From contig NZ_JAIQXU010000021.1 of NCBI RefSeq assembly GCF_020166395.1, forward strand, positions 1-64,000: a stretch of DNA of 64,000 nucleotides, read 5' to 3'. Origin of the DNA: Deinococcus betulae. Its GTDB lineage: Bacteria > Deinococcota > Deinococci > Deinococcales > Deinococcaceae. The position numbers and the translations under genes were made by a program. Below, one piece after another: positions 1 through 10,481 of the stretch (its first letter is position 1; each line of letters begins with the position of its first letter). The notes under the pieces were generated by a model. That model ran no database searches. It was given only the letters and a program-made list of their open reading frames with translations, and was not told the DNA's origin.

Positions 1-501
1 TCAATCGCATTTTTTGGACTGGACGTCAACCCCTATTCCCGGTGACTTGAATCAGCATGGCCCTCTGACTGCCTGCACGGCTGGCTCTCCACTTGTGCGC
101 GTCCTCAATTCAGCATTAGGGCAGTCAAACGAATTGAAATGAGAAGGGAGTTGGCGCTGCGTCCGGGAACCTTGACTCAGCTTCCCTCCGCTTTATTACC
201 GGCTTTCCACAAGTTTCTGAAAAGCTGCCACTCTCCTCAGTATTTTTGTAGCAGGCTGAAATCCACTACGTTTCATAAGTTTTAAGATTGAATGGCCGTT
301 GAAAAGTCCACATTATTTGATGCGTTTTTGTACCTCTCCTTAAGAGTTGATGACCTTGAAATTTACTTCATGTGAAGGTCAAGTCCGAATCCTGTGAGAA
401 CTGAATTCTATACTTCCTGACGAACCACGATTTTTTACAATCCGTGCGGCGTTGCAGTTGGCCCTCTCCTTTTCCTATTCATCCTCCGGAGGCTCACTCG
501 T
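1..501 (+). promoter_or_regulatory. Upstream region of the first lipoprotein gene
   Basis: No convincing gene was seen in this 500-base stretch, which is more AT-rich than the rest of the window. A possible -10 box TATACT lies at 409-414, but no clear -35 was found at the usual distance. A small palindrome (arms CTTCA/TGAAG) lies at 366-377 inside a larger imperfect inverted repeat (GACCTT near 351, AAGGTC near 374), a possible operator. The ribosome binding site GGAGG at 488-492 sits nine bases before the ATG at 502. Confidence 0.4.
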
Positions 502-3120
502 ATGCGTATTCCAGCTCTCCTTTTGTTGACCACCCTGCTGCTGGCCGGGTGTACCCAGAGCACCAGCGACCCTCCCTCGCCGATCGGCACTGCGCCCACT
601 ACACCAGGGCCGACGACGCCCAGCGCGCCCTCCCGAACCGTGGTGGGCGCTCCGGTGGCCATTACGTTCAGCGGTCTGGGCGGTGCCCGGCCCACTGCTT
701 CCGCCCAGACCCTCATAGGTCAGGCCCTGACCAGTCCCAGTGGCGTCACCGTCAGCTCAACGCCTACCGTACGCAGCAGCACGGACATCATCCCGCCTGG
801 GCAACCCCGCACGGCGGGATTTCGCTATCTCCACGTCACCTTCCCCGTCAGCGTGACCGACTCGCCGGTCACAAATCTGACATTTCTTGGCGCCGCTCTG
901 ACCGGCAACCCGGGAGCGAGCGCCGTCCTCACTCTGGACAAATACCCCGGTGGCAATGCTGCGCCGTATACCTCGTCTGAACTGGCCGCGCTTGCCGCCG
1001 CCATTGATCCGACAAGCCCCGTGACCCAGGATGTCTTCGCGCAGACCCCTGCCTTGGTGGCCGGCGAAGAAGATGCCTTGCAGCTTTACAACGAATCCGA
1101 TGTCAGTGGCCTGACGCTTCCGGGTGGGCAGACCGGGAGCATCTTGCCGTACGGCTTCGTGAGCCACGCCGGGACCAGTCGCACCATTCCGGTCGGCACA
1201 GACACTGGGACGGTCACGCTGGCCATCAAGGTGCCACTTCAGGCCCAGGCAAAAGATGATCCTTATACTGTGACGCTCACGTTCGTCCCGGTGCAAGACA
1301 GCGTCACGAGCATCACAGAATCTCCAGAGGCCCAACTGCCGAGCAATCAGGCCGCTTTCCAGGCAGCCGTGGACCGACTGGGCACACCCGTGATCAAGAC
1401 GCTGCCGGGGTCAACGCGTGCGGGTGGCGCCCTCTTTTGCAGTGTTCGCACGGCAGGGGCCGTGGGTGCCCCAACAGGCACACTGGCCGGGGGTATTGCC
1501 CCGGTTGATCTGGCCATCGGCGCCACCGTGCGGATCCCCGCGAACGCCACCACCTGCCTGAATGGGGGTGGCAGTGGGGCTGACTACGTCATTTTTCCTT
1601 TCAACACGTCCACCACGGCCAGTCGACCTCTGACCGTCACCACCACCAACACTGTGGCCCCTGTTGGGAGCCAATCAATAGGCGTCCCAACTCTAAGTGA
1701 CCAGGCATCCGAGTTGACTCCTCTGTCAACAGAGCCGCAAGTGCTGGCGACCACTCTTTCAAGTGCGACTACGCTGTCTCAGGCAAGTTCGGTCCAGCCA
1801 CAGGTGTTGCCCCCAGGTACACCGACTGTAGGCGATCAGGTGGTCATCAATGCCGCGTCTGGCTGTAACGCAGCGCCTGATTTGCGCACTGGGACAGTAC
1901 GGGTCGTCGGGCCCAACGTGGTGCTGATATCTGACAATGCCAACCCGGCAGGTGGACCTCAGGTCATTGGTAGTCCAGGCACTCCTGGCTATCAAGATGT
2001 GGTTAACAGCTTTACTAATCAAATCTGGCCAGCCGTTACGGGGAGCTTTGGCCTTCCAGAAGACGCGGACAATAACAACCGAATCGTGCTGTTCTTTACC
2101 TCAGCCGTGAATGCCCGATTTGCCCAAGGGACTCTCCCCGGCCCCAACACCGGTTTGCAAGGCTTCTCTGATGCACGTGACGAGTTTCCGATCACCACTT
2201 GTACCAGCAGCAATGTGGGGGAAATCATCTATCTGCTGGCTGCTGACCTCACGGGAAGCATTAATAACAACACTGTTAATGTTGCAAACACCATCCAGTA
2301 CGGGACTCAGGTCACCGCGCGTGAACTCGGCCGCATTATCAATAACTCGCGTCGTGTGCGGACGACAGGCGCACCGCTTGAGGAAGCCTGGCTCGACCAA
2401 GGTCTGGCAGATATTGCGGCTGAATTGTCTTTCTACCGGGCCAGTGGGGTAACCCCAGGTGGAGCAGATGCTTCTAAGCCTGGTCTCACACCACGATTGA
2501 ATATCGCTCTGACCGATGTCAACGGAGTGGCCGCAGGAACAGCCGCCAGTGTTCGTACTGCCGCATTCAATACCTTTGCCAATATTGACTTCACTCTCTA
2601 TAGGCCCTTTTTGACAAATCCTAATCAAACAGGACCTTACTGGACGACAAACACATTGGCCGCCCGAGGCGCCACCTGGAACTTCCTGCGCTATGCCGCC
2701 GACCGGTACGTCACCACGACGGGGAATACTGAAGCCAACTTCTGGACCGCCCTGATCAACTCCAACACCACCGGCTTGGCAAACCTCCAGAATGTCATCG
2801 GCACAAACCCCATCACATGGATGAATGACTGGGCTGTGGCGACTTACGCGGATGATGCTGTGGCCGGCATTGCCCCAATTTTCAACTCGCCCAGTTGGAA
2901 TTACCGATCACTACTCATTGCGCTCGGCGGGTTCCCGCCTAACGCTGGGGCAAACCGTAGCGCTCGAACGCTGGTCAGTGGCACCCCCTACACGCGAACC
3001 TACGAGAAGACTTCAACGAATTACCTTCTGGCCCGCGTCGGCGCCAATCAGCAGGGCGGCATCACGGTAAGCTCCCCCAACCCCAGTGACTTTACTGTCA
3101 CTGTCCTGCGCACCCAATAG
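502..3120 (+). CDS. Lipoprotein with degenerate M30-like metallopeptidase domain
   Basis: An 872-aa protein starting with a lipoprotein signal peptide whose lipobox (LLAGC) puts the lipidated cysteine near residue 17. Residues about 45-300 are a module shared with four other lipoproteins in this window (landmarks: FSGLG, FRYLHVTF, a PYGF motif, VPLQAQAKDDPY). After a Thr/Ser/Gln-rich linker, residues about 450-720 match the layout of hyicolysin/M30-type zinc metallopeptidases: an N-terminal helical region, then SNVGEIIYLLA, then the active-site helix, then the EE-x-WLD-x-GL segment. The zinc-binding HExxH is RELGR here (R607, E608, R611) and the glutamate of WLDEG is Q633, so hydrolysis is unlikely; a binding or scaffold role is my inference. 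It is the first gene of a run with the next lipoprotein (8 bases on) and the collagen-like gene. Confidence 0.85.
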   Translation: MRIPALLLLTTLLLAGCTQSTSDPPSPIGTAPTTPGPTTPSAPSRTVVGAPVAITFSGLGGARPTASAQTLIGQALTSPSGVTVSSTPTVRSSTDIIPPGQPRTAGFRYLHVTFPVSVTDSPVTNLTFLGAALTGNPGASAVLTLDKYPGGNAAPYTSSELAALAAAIDPTSPVTQDVFAQTPALVAGEEDALQLYNESDVSGLTLPGGQTGSILPYGFVSHAGTSRTIPVGTDTGTVTLAIKVPLQAQAKDDPYTVTLTFVPVQDSVTSITESPEAQLPSNQAAFQAAVDRLGTPVIKTLPGSTRAGGALFCSVRTAGAVGAPTGTLAGGIAPVDLAIGATVRIPANATTCLNGGGSGADYVIFPFNTSTTASRPLTVTTTNTVAPVGSQSIGVPTLSDQASELTPLSTEPQVLATTLSSATTLSQASSVQPQVLPPGTPTVGDQVVINAASGCNAAPDLRTGTVRVVGPNVVLISDNANPAGGPQVIGSPGTPGYQDVVNSFTNQIWPAVTGSFGLPEDADNNNRIVLFFTSAVNARFAQGTLPGPNTGLQGFSDARDEFPITTCTSSNVGEIIYLLAADLTGSINNNTVNVANTIQYGTQVTARELGRIINNSRRVRTTGAPLEEAWLDQGLADIAAELSFYRASGVTPGGADASKPGLTPRLNIALTDVNGVAAGTAASVRTAAFNTFANIDFTLYRPFLTNPNQTGPYWTTNTLAARGATWNFLRYAADRYVTTTGNTEANFWTALINSNTTGLANLQNVIGTNPITWMNDWAVATYADDAVAGIAPIFNSPSWNYRSLLIALGGFPPNAGANRSARTLVSGTPYTRTYEKTSTNYLLARVGANQQGGITVSSPNPSDFTVTVLRTQ

Positions 3121-3128
3121 GAGTGGAT

Positions 3129-4085
3129 ATGAAGCGACTGTTTCCTCTCCTACTGGGCACGTTACTCCTCGGTGCCTGCAGCCAATCCCCCACACCAACC
3201 TCAACACCCACAGTCGACCTCACGCCCGTTGGTCAGCCCTTTACTTTGACCTTCACGGGGCTCGGCACGCCGGATTTCGCGGTAAAACTTGACGCTACCC
3301 TCGCTAAACAGGCACTCACTGACCAGCAAGGCAACGTCGTTCCTGTTCGGGTGCTCAGCCGGGGCAGCGTCGACATCATTCCTTCTGGTCAGGCCCGCAC
3401 CGCCGGCTTTCGGTATGTCTATTCCGTCGTCAGCGTCACCAGCAATGTGGCGCTGAACAACGTGAGTTTCATGGGTGTGCGCACGGCCGGAAGTCTCCCG
3501 AGCGGCACCAACGACACGGCCATCAGTGCGTTGATTCGCGCGCCTGGTGCCCCAACCTATACCCAGGCCGAAGCGGACACCTTGGCCCTCAATACCCAGC
3601 CGGCTCAGGCCAGCACGGTCAATCCTACGACCGGCGATCTTCAGGTGCTGCCTAATACCGATGACACCGTGCAGTACCTCCCAGAAGCAGACCTGTTCAT
3701 ACCGCCTGGGATGTTGGGACTGCTGCCCTACGGCTTTACGGTCCTGAACAGCAGCACCCAGGGACGGACGCTCGCCACTGGGACCGAAGCCAACCGCATG
3801 GTCATCGGGATGAAGGTTCCGCTGCAGGCCAGCACACAGGACGACCCCTATGCGTTCAGTTTCACGGCCATTCCTGTCAGTGACAGCGAGACTCGCGTGA
3901 CGCAAAGCCGGGAAGGAATTCTGAGCAACAACGATGCCGGTGTGCAGGCGCGGGCGACCGCCATTGGCGGCACCATCACGGTCCTCAGCGGCAGCACCTT
4001 ATCGGGTGACCTGGTGCTGCCCAGTGTCCGCACGGCTGGTGCCGCTGGCGCGGCTACCCGTACCATCGTCGCCCCTGGTCCTTGA
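3129..4085 (+). CDS. Lipoprotein consisting of the shared module only
   Basis: A 318-aa lipoprotein. The ATG at 3129 is preferred over a GTG at 3123 because AGGAG at 3119-3123, overlapping the previous stop, sits five bases before it. The signal peptide ends in LLGAC. The rest is the module found at the N-terminus of the gene at 502 (FTGLG, RTAGFRYVYSV, PYGFTV, KVPLQASTQDDPY). It stops soon after a VRTAGAAGAA segment, where its relatives continue into a second domain. It lies 8 bases behind the upstream lipoprotein and 69 bases ahead of the collagen-like gene, so the three are probably co-transcribed. The molecular role is unknown; a surface-exposed partner of the neighbouring exoproteins is inference. 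Confidence 0.85.
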   Translation: MKRLFPLLLGTLLLGACSQSPTPTSTPTVDLTPVGQPFTLTFTGLGTPDFAVKLDATLAKQALTDQQGNVVPVRVLSRGSVDIIPSGQARTAGFRYVYSVVSVTSNVALNNVSFMGVRTAGSLPSGTNDTAISALIRAPGAPTYTQAEADTLALNTQPAQASTVNPTTGDLQVLPNTDDTVQYLPEADLFIPPGMLGLLPYGFTVLNSSTQGRTLATGTEANRMVIGMKVPLQASTQDDPYAFSFTAIPVSDSETRVTQSREGILSNNDAGVQARATAIGGTITVLSGSTLSGDLVLPSVRTAGAAGAATRTIVAPGP

Positions 4086-5909
<1,824 letters not shown>

Positions 5910-5930
5910 ACAGAGCTGACAGCATCACGC

Positions 5931-5964
5931 GGGAGAGGCCAGTTGGCCTCTCCCGCTTTCTTCT
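5931..5964 (+). terminator. Rho-independent terminator of the collagen gene
   Basis: A perfect 10-bp stem (GGGAGAGGCC / GGCCTCTCCC) with an AGTT loop lies 22 bases after the stop codon and is followed by GCTTTCTTCT. The 208 bases after it, up to 6172, hold no gene I can support. Confidence 0.85.
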
Positions 5965-6172
5965 GAACAAGAGCTAAGAGAGAAACACAAAGCAACCCGA
6001 AGGCCACCTTCATGGCAAAGATTTCCCTGGCCAGCAGGCAAGCGTCTAGCGCAGCGGATGCTCGGGCGACCAGGGTAACAGGGTTGACCAATTGCTCGTC
6101 AAACCAGTGGGAAAAGTAGGTAATCACGTCCCAGCAGGAGGCCGCGTAGACCACATTGTGCATGGCTGACGT

Positions 6173-6528
6173 GTGATGGACTTGGCGCTCCCGGCGCGGT
6201 CACGAGGTCCATCCGTCCTGGGTTTCAGCGGAGCGTCAGGGGCACCGGACGCTCAGGGCAGTGTTGGCGCCACTGGGAGCACCGGCCCGACTGGCCCTGG
6301 GGGCGCAGACAGCACAGGCGGCGGCGCGGGTGGGGCGGGCATCATCGTCATCTACATCGCCAGCACCACCGTCAGCGCATTCACCCCTCTGCCGAATCAG
6401 GTGACCCAGACGCAAACGACTGTGACACTGGACGTGAGCGGTGGGAATGGGGGAGTGGAGCGGGCACCGGAACAGCCGGAGAAGTGGGCAAGGCCGGACG
6501 GATCGTGCTGCACGAAGTGGCGGCCTGA
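6173..6528 (+). pseudogene. Broken collagen/glycine-rich surface protein
   Basis: The frame from 6173 holds a few Gly-X-Y-like triplets (GSVGATGSTGPTGPGG), then a glycine-rich segment with the hydrophobic strand GIIVIYIAST and a TVTLDVSGGNGG segment. At the GGGGG run near 6450 the coding sense moves to another frame: one extra G would continue as SGAGTGTAGEVGKAG then RIVLHEVAA and a stop at 6526-6528. The in-frame extension beyond the G run (to 6622) has the composition of noise. No signal peptide or ribosome binding site is visible, so the 5' end is also missing. I read it as the 3' remnant of a second collagen/glycine-rich gene, with either a real or a sequencing frameshift. Confidence 0.65.
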
Positions 6529-6565
6529 ACCAACCTCACCCACAGACAACTGGCGCCAAACACTG

Positions 6566-6605
6566 GCCCTCGCTCGCGCTTTGGCGTGGCGGGGGCGCTT
6601 TTGTT
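6566..6605 (+). terminator. Terminator ahead of the first peptide/lipoprotein cassette
   Basis: Stem GCCCTCGC (6566-6573) pairs with GCGGGGGC (6589-6596) and is followed by GCTTTTGTT. Similar hairpins stand just before the second cassette (10395-10420) and near 9503. Confidence 0.65.
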
Positions 6606-6624
6606 GGCCCCCTAGTTCGTGAAA

Positions 6625-6661
6625 ATGACCGGGCGTTTGGCCCACCGCTATCCTGTCAAGG
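6625..6661 (+). promoter_or_regulatory. Leaderless promoter of cassette 1
   Basis: A -35-like ATGACC (6625-6630), 18 bases, then the -10 box TATCCT (6649-6654), then 7 bases to the ATG at 6662. The same arrangement with the same spacings occurs at 10445-10481, so the pair is conserved by position as well as sequence. With a -10 this close, transcription should start at or next to the start codon. Confidence 0.7.
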
Positions 6662-6829
6662 ATGACTCAAGATTCAGAGAACACCGCCCCGGCTCACCCG
6701 ACTTATGTCGCGCCCCAGGTCCTGCCCCTCGGCGCCTGGGACGCTGTGACCCTCGCCCAAAGCGTGCCTATCGGCCCCGGCAGCCTGAATCTGCCTAATC
6801 CTTTTCAAAGCACTGGAGAGACCTGGTAA
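6662..6829 (+). CDS. 55-aa leader-like peptide, copy 1
   Basis: A 55-aa peptide whose stop overlaps the start of the lipoprotein gene (TAATG at 6827-6831), implying translational coupling. It has no signal peptide. The sequence YVAPQV-x3-G-x5-T fits the Y-x2-P-x-L-x3-G-x5-T signature of lasso-type RiPP leaders (valine at the leucine position), and is followed by LAQSVPIGPG, LPNPF and a C-terminal tryptophan. Copy 2 at 10482 has the same length and keeps all these landmarks while the first 13 residues differ, so it is translated and under selection. The part after the motif has no Asp/Glu at the positions needed for a lasso ring, and no maturation enzymes lie nearby, so a RiPP role is only a hypothesis. 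Confidence 0.7.
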   Translation: MTQDSENTAPAHPTYVAPQVLPLGAWDAVTLAQSVPIGPGSLNLPNPFQSTGETW

Positions 6830-9090
6830 TGCGCCGCCTCGGCCTCACCGTCCTCACCGTCTCCGTCCTCCTCTCGGCCTGTACGCCACCCCAACTGCCC
6901 AGCGTCAACCCAGACCAACCCATCACCACCGCTCCAACCGCTCCACGGTCGCTGGGTCTGATGGAAGTCAGCTTCACCGGCGTTGGCACAGACCTGTACG
7001 CCTCGAGCGTTCGCAGCCTGGATGGGGAGCTGACGGGGCAGGCCCTGACCTCAGTGGCACAGGGCCTACAGCTGAAATTTGGGACTAAGGGCAGCTTCGA
7101 TGTCGGCACAGCGGGCAACGGCACGCGGTACCTCTACGCGACCTATGAGGTGCGCAACGCAGGCGTCAATGGCGTGGCCTCAACCACCGCCCGGAGCAAC
7201 CTGACGTTCGTGGCGGTGGATGCCAGCAGCCCCGAAACGATCAGCGGGACGGCGGTGCGCAATTTCAAGAAGTTCGACGGCTCGAATGCGGACGCGGCGC
7301 TGGCGGCGCGGGTCATTCCAACGGTCGGGCTGACCCAGGGCAATGGCACGCTGACGGTGAACGCCTCGCAGGCGGATTTCCAGGCGCTAACGACAGCGGA
7401 AGCGAGCAGTATCGGCTTGCCGACGGGTGTGCGGGACGTGTTCCAGTATGGATTTGTGGTGCGGAACAAGAGTGGGACCAGCCGGACGCTGCCAGCCAAT
7501 CCAGGGGCGAACCAGTACGACGGGCAGGTGACGTTCGCCGTGAAACTGCCATTGCAAGCGAACGCTCAGAATGATCCGTATAGCTTCTCGCTGGTGTTTG
7601 AAGTCGTAGAGGATTCCGCGAACCGGGTGACGCGGGTGCCGGAGGAAACGGTGGCTCAGGCGCAGAGCCGCGGCGCCACTCTCGGGGCCAGTCAGGTGAA
7701 TGCCAACACAGTGTGCCGTGTACGGGTGGCTGGGCCAGCGAATGGTCCAGTCTCGACGCTCTACGGTCTCGGCGTCAATTCGAGCACTCCTGGCAGCTTG
7801 GATACGTGCTTTGGCACAGGTGGCCGGGTGACGACAGATATTGCTGCCGGGAACAATTCTGCCTTGGCTGCGTTGATTCAGGCAGACGGCAAAATCGTTG
7901 CCGCTGGTCAAAGTGTGCAGGCCACAACTGGAACAGATTTGGCGCTGATCCGCTATCTGCCTGACGGCTCATTGGATGGATCGTTTAACAACAGTGGAAG
8001 TGTCACGACGGCTGTGGGCGGTGGGACCAGTGGTGACTTTATTCAGGACATCGTGCAGCAGCCTGACGGCAAGCTGGTCGTGACTGGTTCATCGACCAAT
8101 GTCACAGGCACGACGGATACCGATATTCTGGTGGCCCGCTACAACGTGGACGGAACGCTGGATACCTCGTTCAACTCGGTCGGGACCGTCTTAACCCCAG
8201 CCCAGCCTGGTCTGTACAAGGATTTTGCTTTTGCAGTAGACCTTCAGACAGATGGCAAAATCGTTGTTGCTGGGTATACGTCAAACGCATCAGCGGCAGC
8301 GCAGGACATTGTTGTGGCCCGCTATACCCCTGCAGGCGCATTAGACTCGACCTTCGGTGCAGGCGGGATTGTGATTACCCCGATTAGCGCAGGCACGGCC
8401 AATGACCGGGCCAGAGATCTGGTGATTCAGCCCGACGGCAAGATCGTCATTCTAGGCACCGCTGCGACGGGCGGGGGCACGGGAGATGACACGGTCCTCG
8501 TGCGCTACAACACGAATGGCACCTTGGATACCAGCTTCGGAAGTGGGACAGGGAAAGTCGTGACGGCGGTTGGGCCGAATGTGGGGAGCGCCAGCGCGGA
8601 CGTGGCCAATGCCTTTGTGCGCTTGCCAGATGGCAGTTTCGTTGTGGCGGGCAGCAGCAACTATTTCGATAGTGCGAACACGACAGGGATTGATGTTGCG
8701 CTGACCAAGTTCCAGCCAAATGGCGCCGTGGATACGACGTTTGGCACGAATGGCCGTGTCTTTACATCAGTGGGTGCCGGGAACGGAACCGATGTCGCCA
8801 ATGGCATTGAGGTTCAGCCAGATGGAAAATTGGTCATTGGCGGCACGTCAGTGACAGGTGGAAGCAGTGGTCAGGACTTCTTAGTCGCGCGTTACAACGC
8901 CAATGGTTCACTGGATACGAGTTTTGGAACAGCAGGGAAGGTGCTCATTGGATTTGGAGCAAGCAGCGCCACAGATATTGGCCGCGCCGTGCAACTACAG
9001 GGCAATGGCCACATTGTGGTGACGGGATCAACCTTTCTAAGCGGGACCCCGACGGGTACGGATGTCGCGTTGGTGCGCGTCACGCCCTGA
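6829..9090 (+). CDS. Lipoprotein with shared module and delta-60 repeats, copy 1
   Basis: A 753-aa lipoprotein; the lipobox LLSAC places the acylated cysteine near residue 22. Residues about 35-290 are the module shared with the lipoproteins at 502, 3129, 10649 and 15817 (FTGVGTDLYASSVRSLDG, RYLYATYEVRN, VFQYGFVV, FAVKLPLQANAQNDPY). After CRVRVAG come about six copies of a roughly 60-residue repeat with the pattern QPDGKIVVAG, ARYN-x-DG-x-LDTSFG, characteristic of the uncharacterised delta-60 repeat family (TIGR02608), likely a beta-propeller on the cell surface. It is about 70 percent identical by eye to the copy at 10649. The start overlaps the stop of the 55-aa peptide, so the two are read as a unit. 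The ligand is unknown. Confidence 0.9.
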   Translation: MRRLGLTVLTVSVLLSACTPPQLPSVNPDQPITTAPTAPRSLGLMEVSFTGVGTDLYASSVRSLDGELTGQALTSVAQGLQLKFGTKGSFDVGTAGNGTRYLYATYEVRNAGVNGVASTTARSNLTFVAVDASSPETISGTAVRNFKKFDGSNADAALAARVIPTVGLTQGNGTLTVNASQADFQALTTAEASSIGLPTGVRDVFQYGFVVRNKSGTSRTLPANPGANQYDGQVTFAVKLPLQANAQNDPYSFSLVFEVVEDSANRVTRVPEETVAQAQSRGATLGASQVNANTVCRVRVAGPANGPVSTLYGLGVNSSTPGSLDTCFGTGGRVTTDIAAGNNSALAALIQADGKIVAAGQSVQATTGTDLALIRYLPDGSLDGSFNNSGSVTTAVGGGTSGDFIQDIVQQPDGKLVVTGSSTNVTGTTDTDILVARYNVDGTLDTSFNSVGTVLTPAQPGLYKDFAFAVDLQTDGKIVVAGYTSNASAAAQDIVVARYTPAGALDSTFGAGGIVITPISAGTANDRARDLVIQPDGKIVILGTAATGGGTGDDTVLVRYNTNGTLDTSFGSGTGKVVTAVGPNVGSASADVANAFVRLPDGSFVVAGSSNYFDSANTTGIDVALTKFQPNGAVDTTFGTNGRVFTSVGAGNGTDVANGIEVQPDGKLVIGGTSVTGGSSGQDFLVARYNANGSLDTSFGTAGKVLIGFGASSATDIGRAVQLQGNGHIVVTGSTFLSGTPTGTDVALVRVTP

Positions 9091-9120
9091 GAAGACGAAC
9101 GAAAAGACGCTAAATCTGCG

Positions 9121-9160
9121 GCCCTCGTCTCCTGATTGTTGGTGACGAGGGCTGTCTTGA
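9121..9160 (+). terminator. Terminator after lipoprotein copy 1
   Basis: GCCCTCGTC (9121-9129) pairs with GACGAGGGC (9144-9152), loop of 14 bases, then TGTCTTGA. The tail is only moderately T-rich. Confidence 0.55.
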
Positions 9161-9350
9161 GCTTGACCAGCGCTCCTAGTGACCCGCAGACCTCCTACGA
9201 GCGCACGCTGTACCACGCAGCGACGATGACGCGGGAGGGCGGCACCTGACATAGAGCCAGGCGCACGGAGACGTGCCGGATGGGCACGGCGCAGGCGGCT
9301 AGAACGACCTGCAGGCGTGGCTCGGCGAATAGAAGGCCCATCAGCTCAAA

Positions 9351-9498
9351 GCAGTACCCTGAGCATGTCCGCCCCAGCGCCTCTTCATAGCCGAAGTGCC
9401 GCGCTGCGGGCGGATGTCTGTGTCTTGTGACAGCGGCTCGGTACGCTGTGGGCGCGGGGTCAGGTGGACTTCACGTCATCCGACACCTGGCCCTGCAC
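9351..9498 (+). repeat. 148-bp direct repeat, copy A
   Basis: This block and 10242-10389 are the same length and align without gaps, ending in the almost identical stretch from TGGACTTCACGTCATC to CCCTGCAC. Just upstream of each lies a trace of the same coding tail (NDLQAWL followed by a stop, readable in copy B and interrupted in copy A). I take the two blocks as relics of duplication of the cassette neighbourhood; copy A lost its cassette. Confidence 0.7.
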
Positions 9499-9561
9499 CA
9501 TGAGCCCTCGCGTGCGCTTCGGCGTGGCGGGGGCTGTCAGTAGGCTGCGATGCTTGAAGGG

Positions 9562-10074
9562 TCACGACCGGTGTCTTCGACGCGACCACGTGGTCCATCC
9601 CCCACCGGCCAAGGCACCCAAAGCGCCGACACCGCCAAGAAGCAGCGCCAGCAGCTTCGTTGGCACGCCAACCGATACGTCCTCCTTCAAAGAGAGGAAG
9701 CACAGTTCTAACCGGCCCGGTTGCTGGAGCGCTGGCGCTCGCCATTCCCCGAGCAATTCAGCCGCTTCAGACGTTGCGGCCCAGACGACGGAAGTGGCGG
9801 TCCGAGTGATCTCTTTTGAGGTGAACTGCTGCTGAGTCAGCCAGGTAGACAACCCAGCTGTAGCTGCTGCGCTGTCAGTGTATTCGTAGATGCCCACTTG
9901 ATCGCACTGCGCATGCTGGTCTGCAAGGGCTTGGTGGATTTGACCGTCTGGGAGGAACTGAGCGCCGCCCGGCCGCGCTGTGAATCCAGGCATCAGATTG
10001 GGGAAGGTGAAAGCCTGTGCGACTCCCCAGACAAGGAGCAGGGTCAGCGCCGCCGCGCGGCAAACAGCAGACAT
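9562..10074 (-). CDS. Exported membrane-anchored protein of unknown function
   Basis: 170 aa. A signal peptide (LTLLLVWGVAQAF) is followed by an extracytoplasmic region of about 110 residues and a C-terminal hydrophobic segment (LLALLLGGVGALGALAGG) ending in a basic tail (WSRRRHRS). This is a type I membrane topology, compatible with a sorting tail but lacking an LPXTG-type motif. No family recognised. It lies antisense between the two delta-60 cassettes and the two copies of the 148-bp repeat, and could have come in with the duplication. Confidence 0.65.
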   Translation of the reverse strand: MSAVCRAAALTLLLVWGVAQAFTFPNLMPGFTARPGGAQFLPDGQIHQALADQHAQCDQVGIYEYTDSAAATAGLSTWLTQQQFTSKEITRTATSVVWAATSEAAELLGEWRAPALQQPGRLELCFLSLKEDVSVGVPTKLLALLLGGVGALGALAGGGWTTWSRRRHRS

Positions 10075-10241
10075 GGAGCCATTCTAGAGAGGCCTGGAGC
10101 ACCACGTAGGCGCACTTGCATGACGGGTTGTGCGCCTCAACAAGGCACCTGGCCGTGGCGTCAGCCGCATGGGGATGTGGCGGACGGGTATGGGACCAGT
10201 GGCTGGAATGACCTGCAGGCCTGGCTGAAGAAATAGAAGCA

Positions 10242-10389
10242 GCAGTACCCTAAGCGTGTCCGCCCCAGCGTTTCTTCAGAGCCGAAGTGCGTCGCTGAGG
10301 GCGGATGTGCGTGCCTTGTGACAGCAACTCAATACACTGTGGGTGCGGAGCCAGGTGGACTTCACGTCATCCGATACCTGGCCCTGCAC
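10242..10389 (+). repeat. 148-bp direct repeat, copy B
   Basis: Partner of 9351-9498. Here it leads, through a hairpin at 10395-10420 and a promoter at 10445-10474, into an intact peptide/lipoprotein cassette. The preceding bases end an open frame in GWNDLQAWLKK, of which copy A keeps an interrupted form. Confidence 0.7.
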
Positions 10390-10394
10390 GACAC

Positions 10395-10430
10395 GCCCCC
10401 GCTCATTACGTGGCGGGGCCTTCTTCTTCC
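10395..10430 (+). terminator. Terminator ahead of cassette 2
   Basis: CCCCGC and GCGGGG arms around TCATTACGTG, followed by CCTTCTTCTTCC. It isolates the cassette promoter from upstream transcription, like the hairpin at 6566. Confidence 0.6.
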
Positions 10431-10444
10431 CCTGATTCATAAAG

Positions 10445-10481
10445 GTGACTGAGCGTTCAGCCGGTCGGTATCCTGTGAAGG
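10445..10481 (+). promoter_or_regulatory. Leaderless promoter of cassette 2
   Basis: GTGACT (10445-10450), 18 bases, TATCCT (10469-10474), 7 bases, then ATG at 10482. Matches the promoter at 6625 in both boxes and both spacings. Confidence 0.7.

Noticed and set aside
351..379. Radiation/desiccation response operator (RDRM) upstream of the first lipoprotein
   Set aside because: The palindrome there does not match the RDRM consensus.
6662..6829. Classical lasso peptide precursor
   Set aside because: The residues after the leader motif lack an Asp/Glu at ring positions 7-9, and no lasso cyclase, protease or RRE gene lies in the window. Kept only as leader-like.
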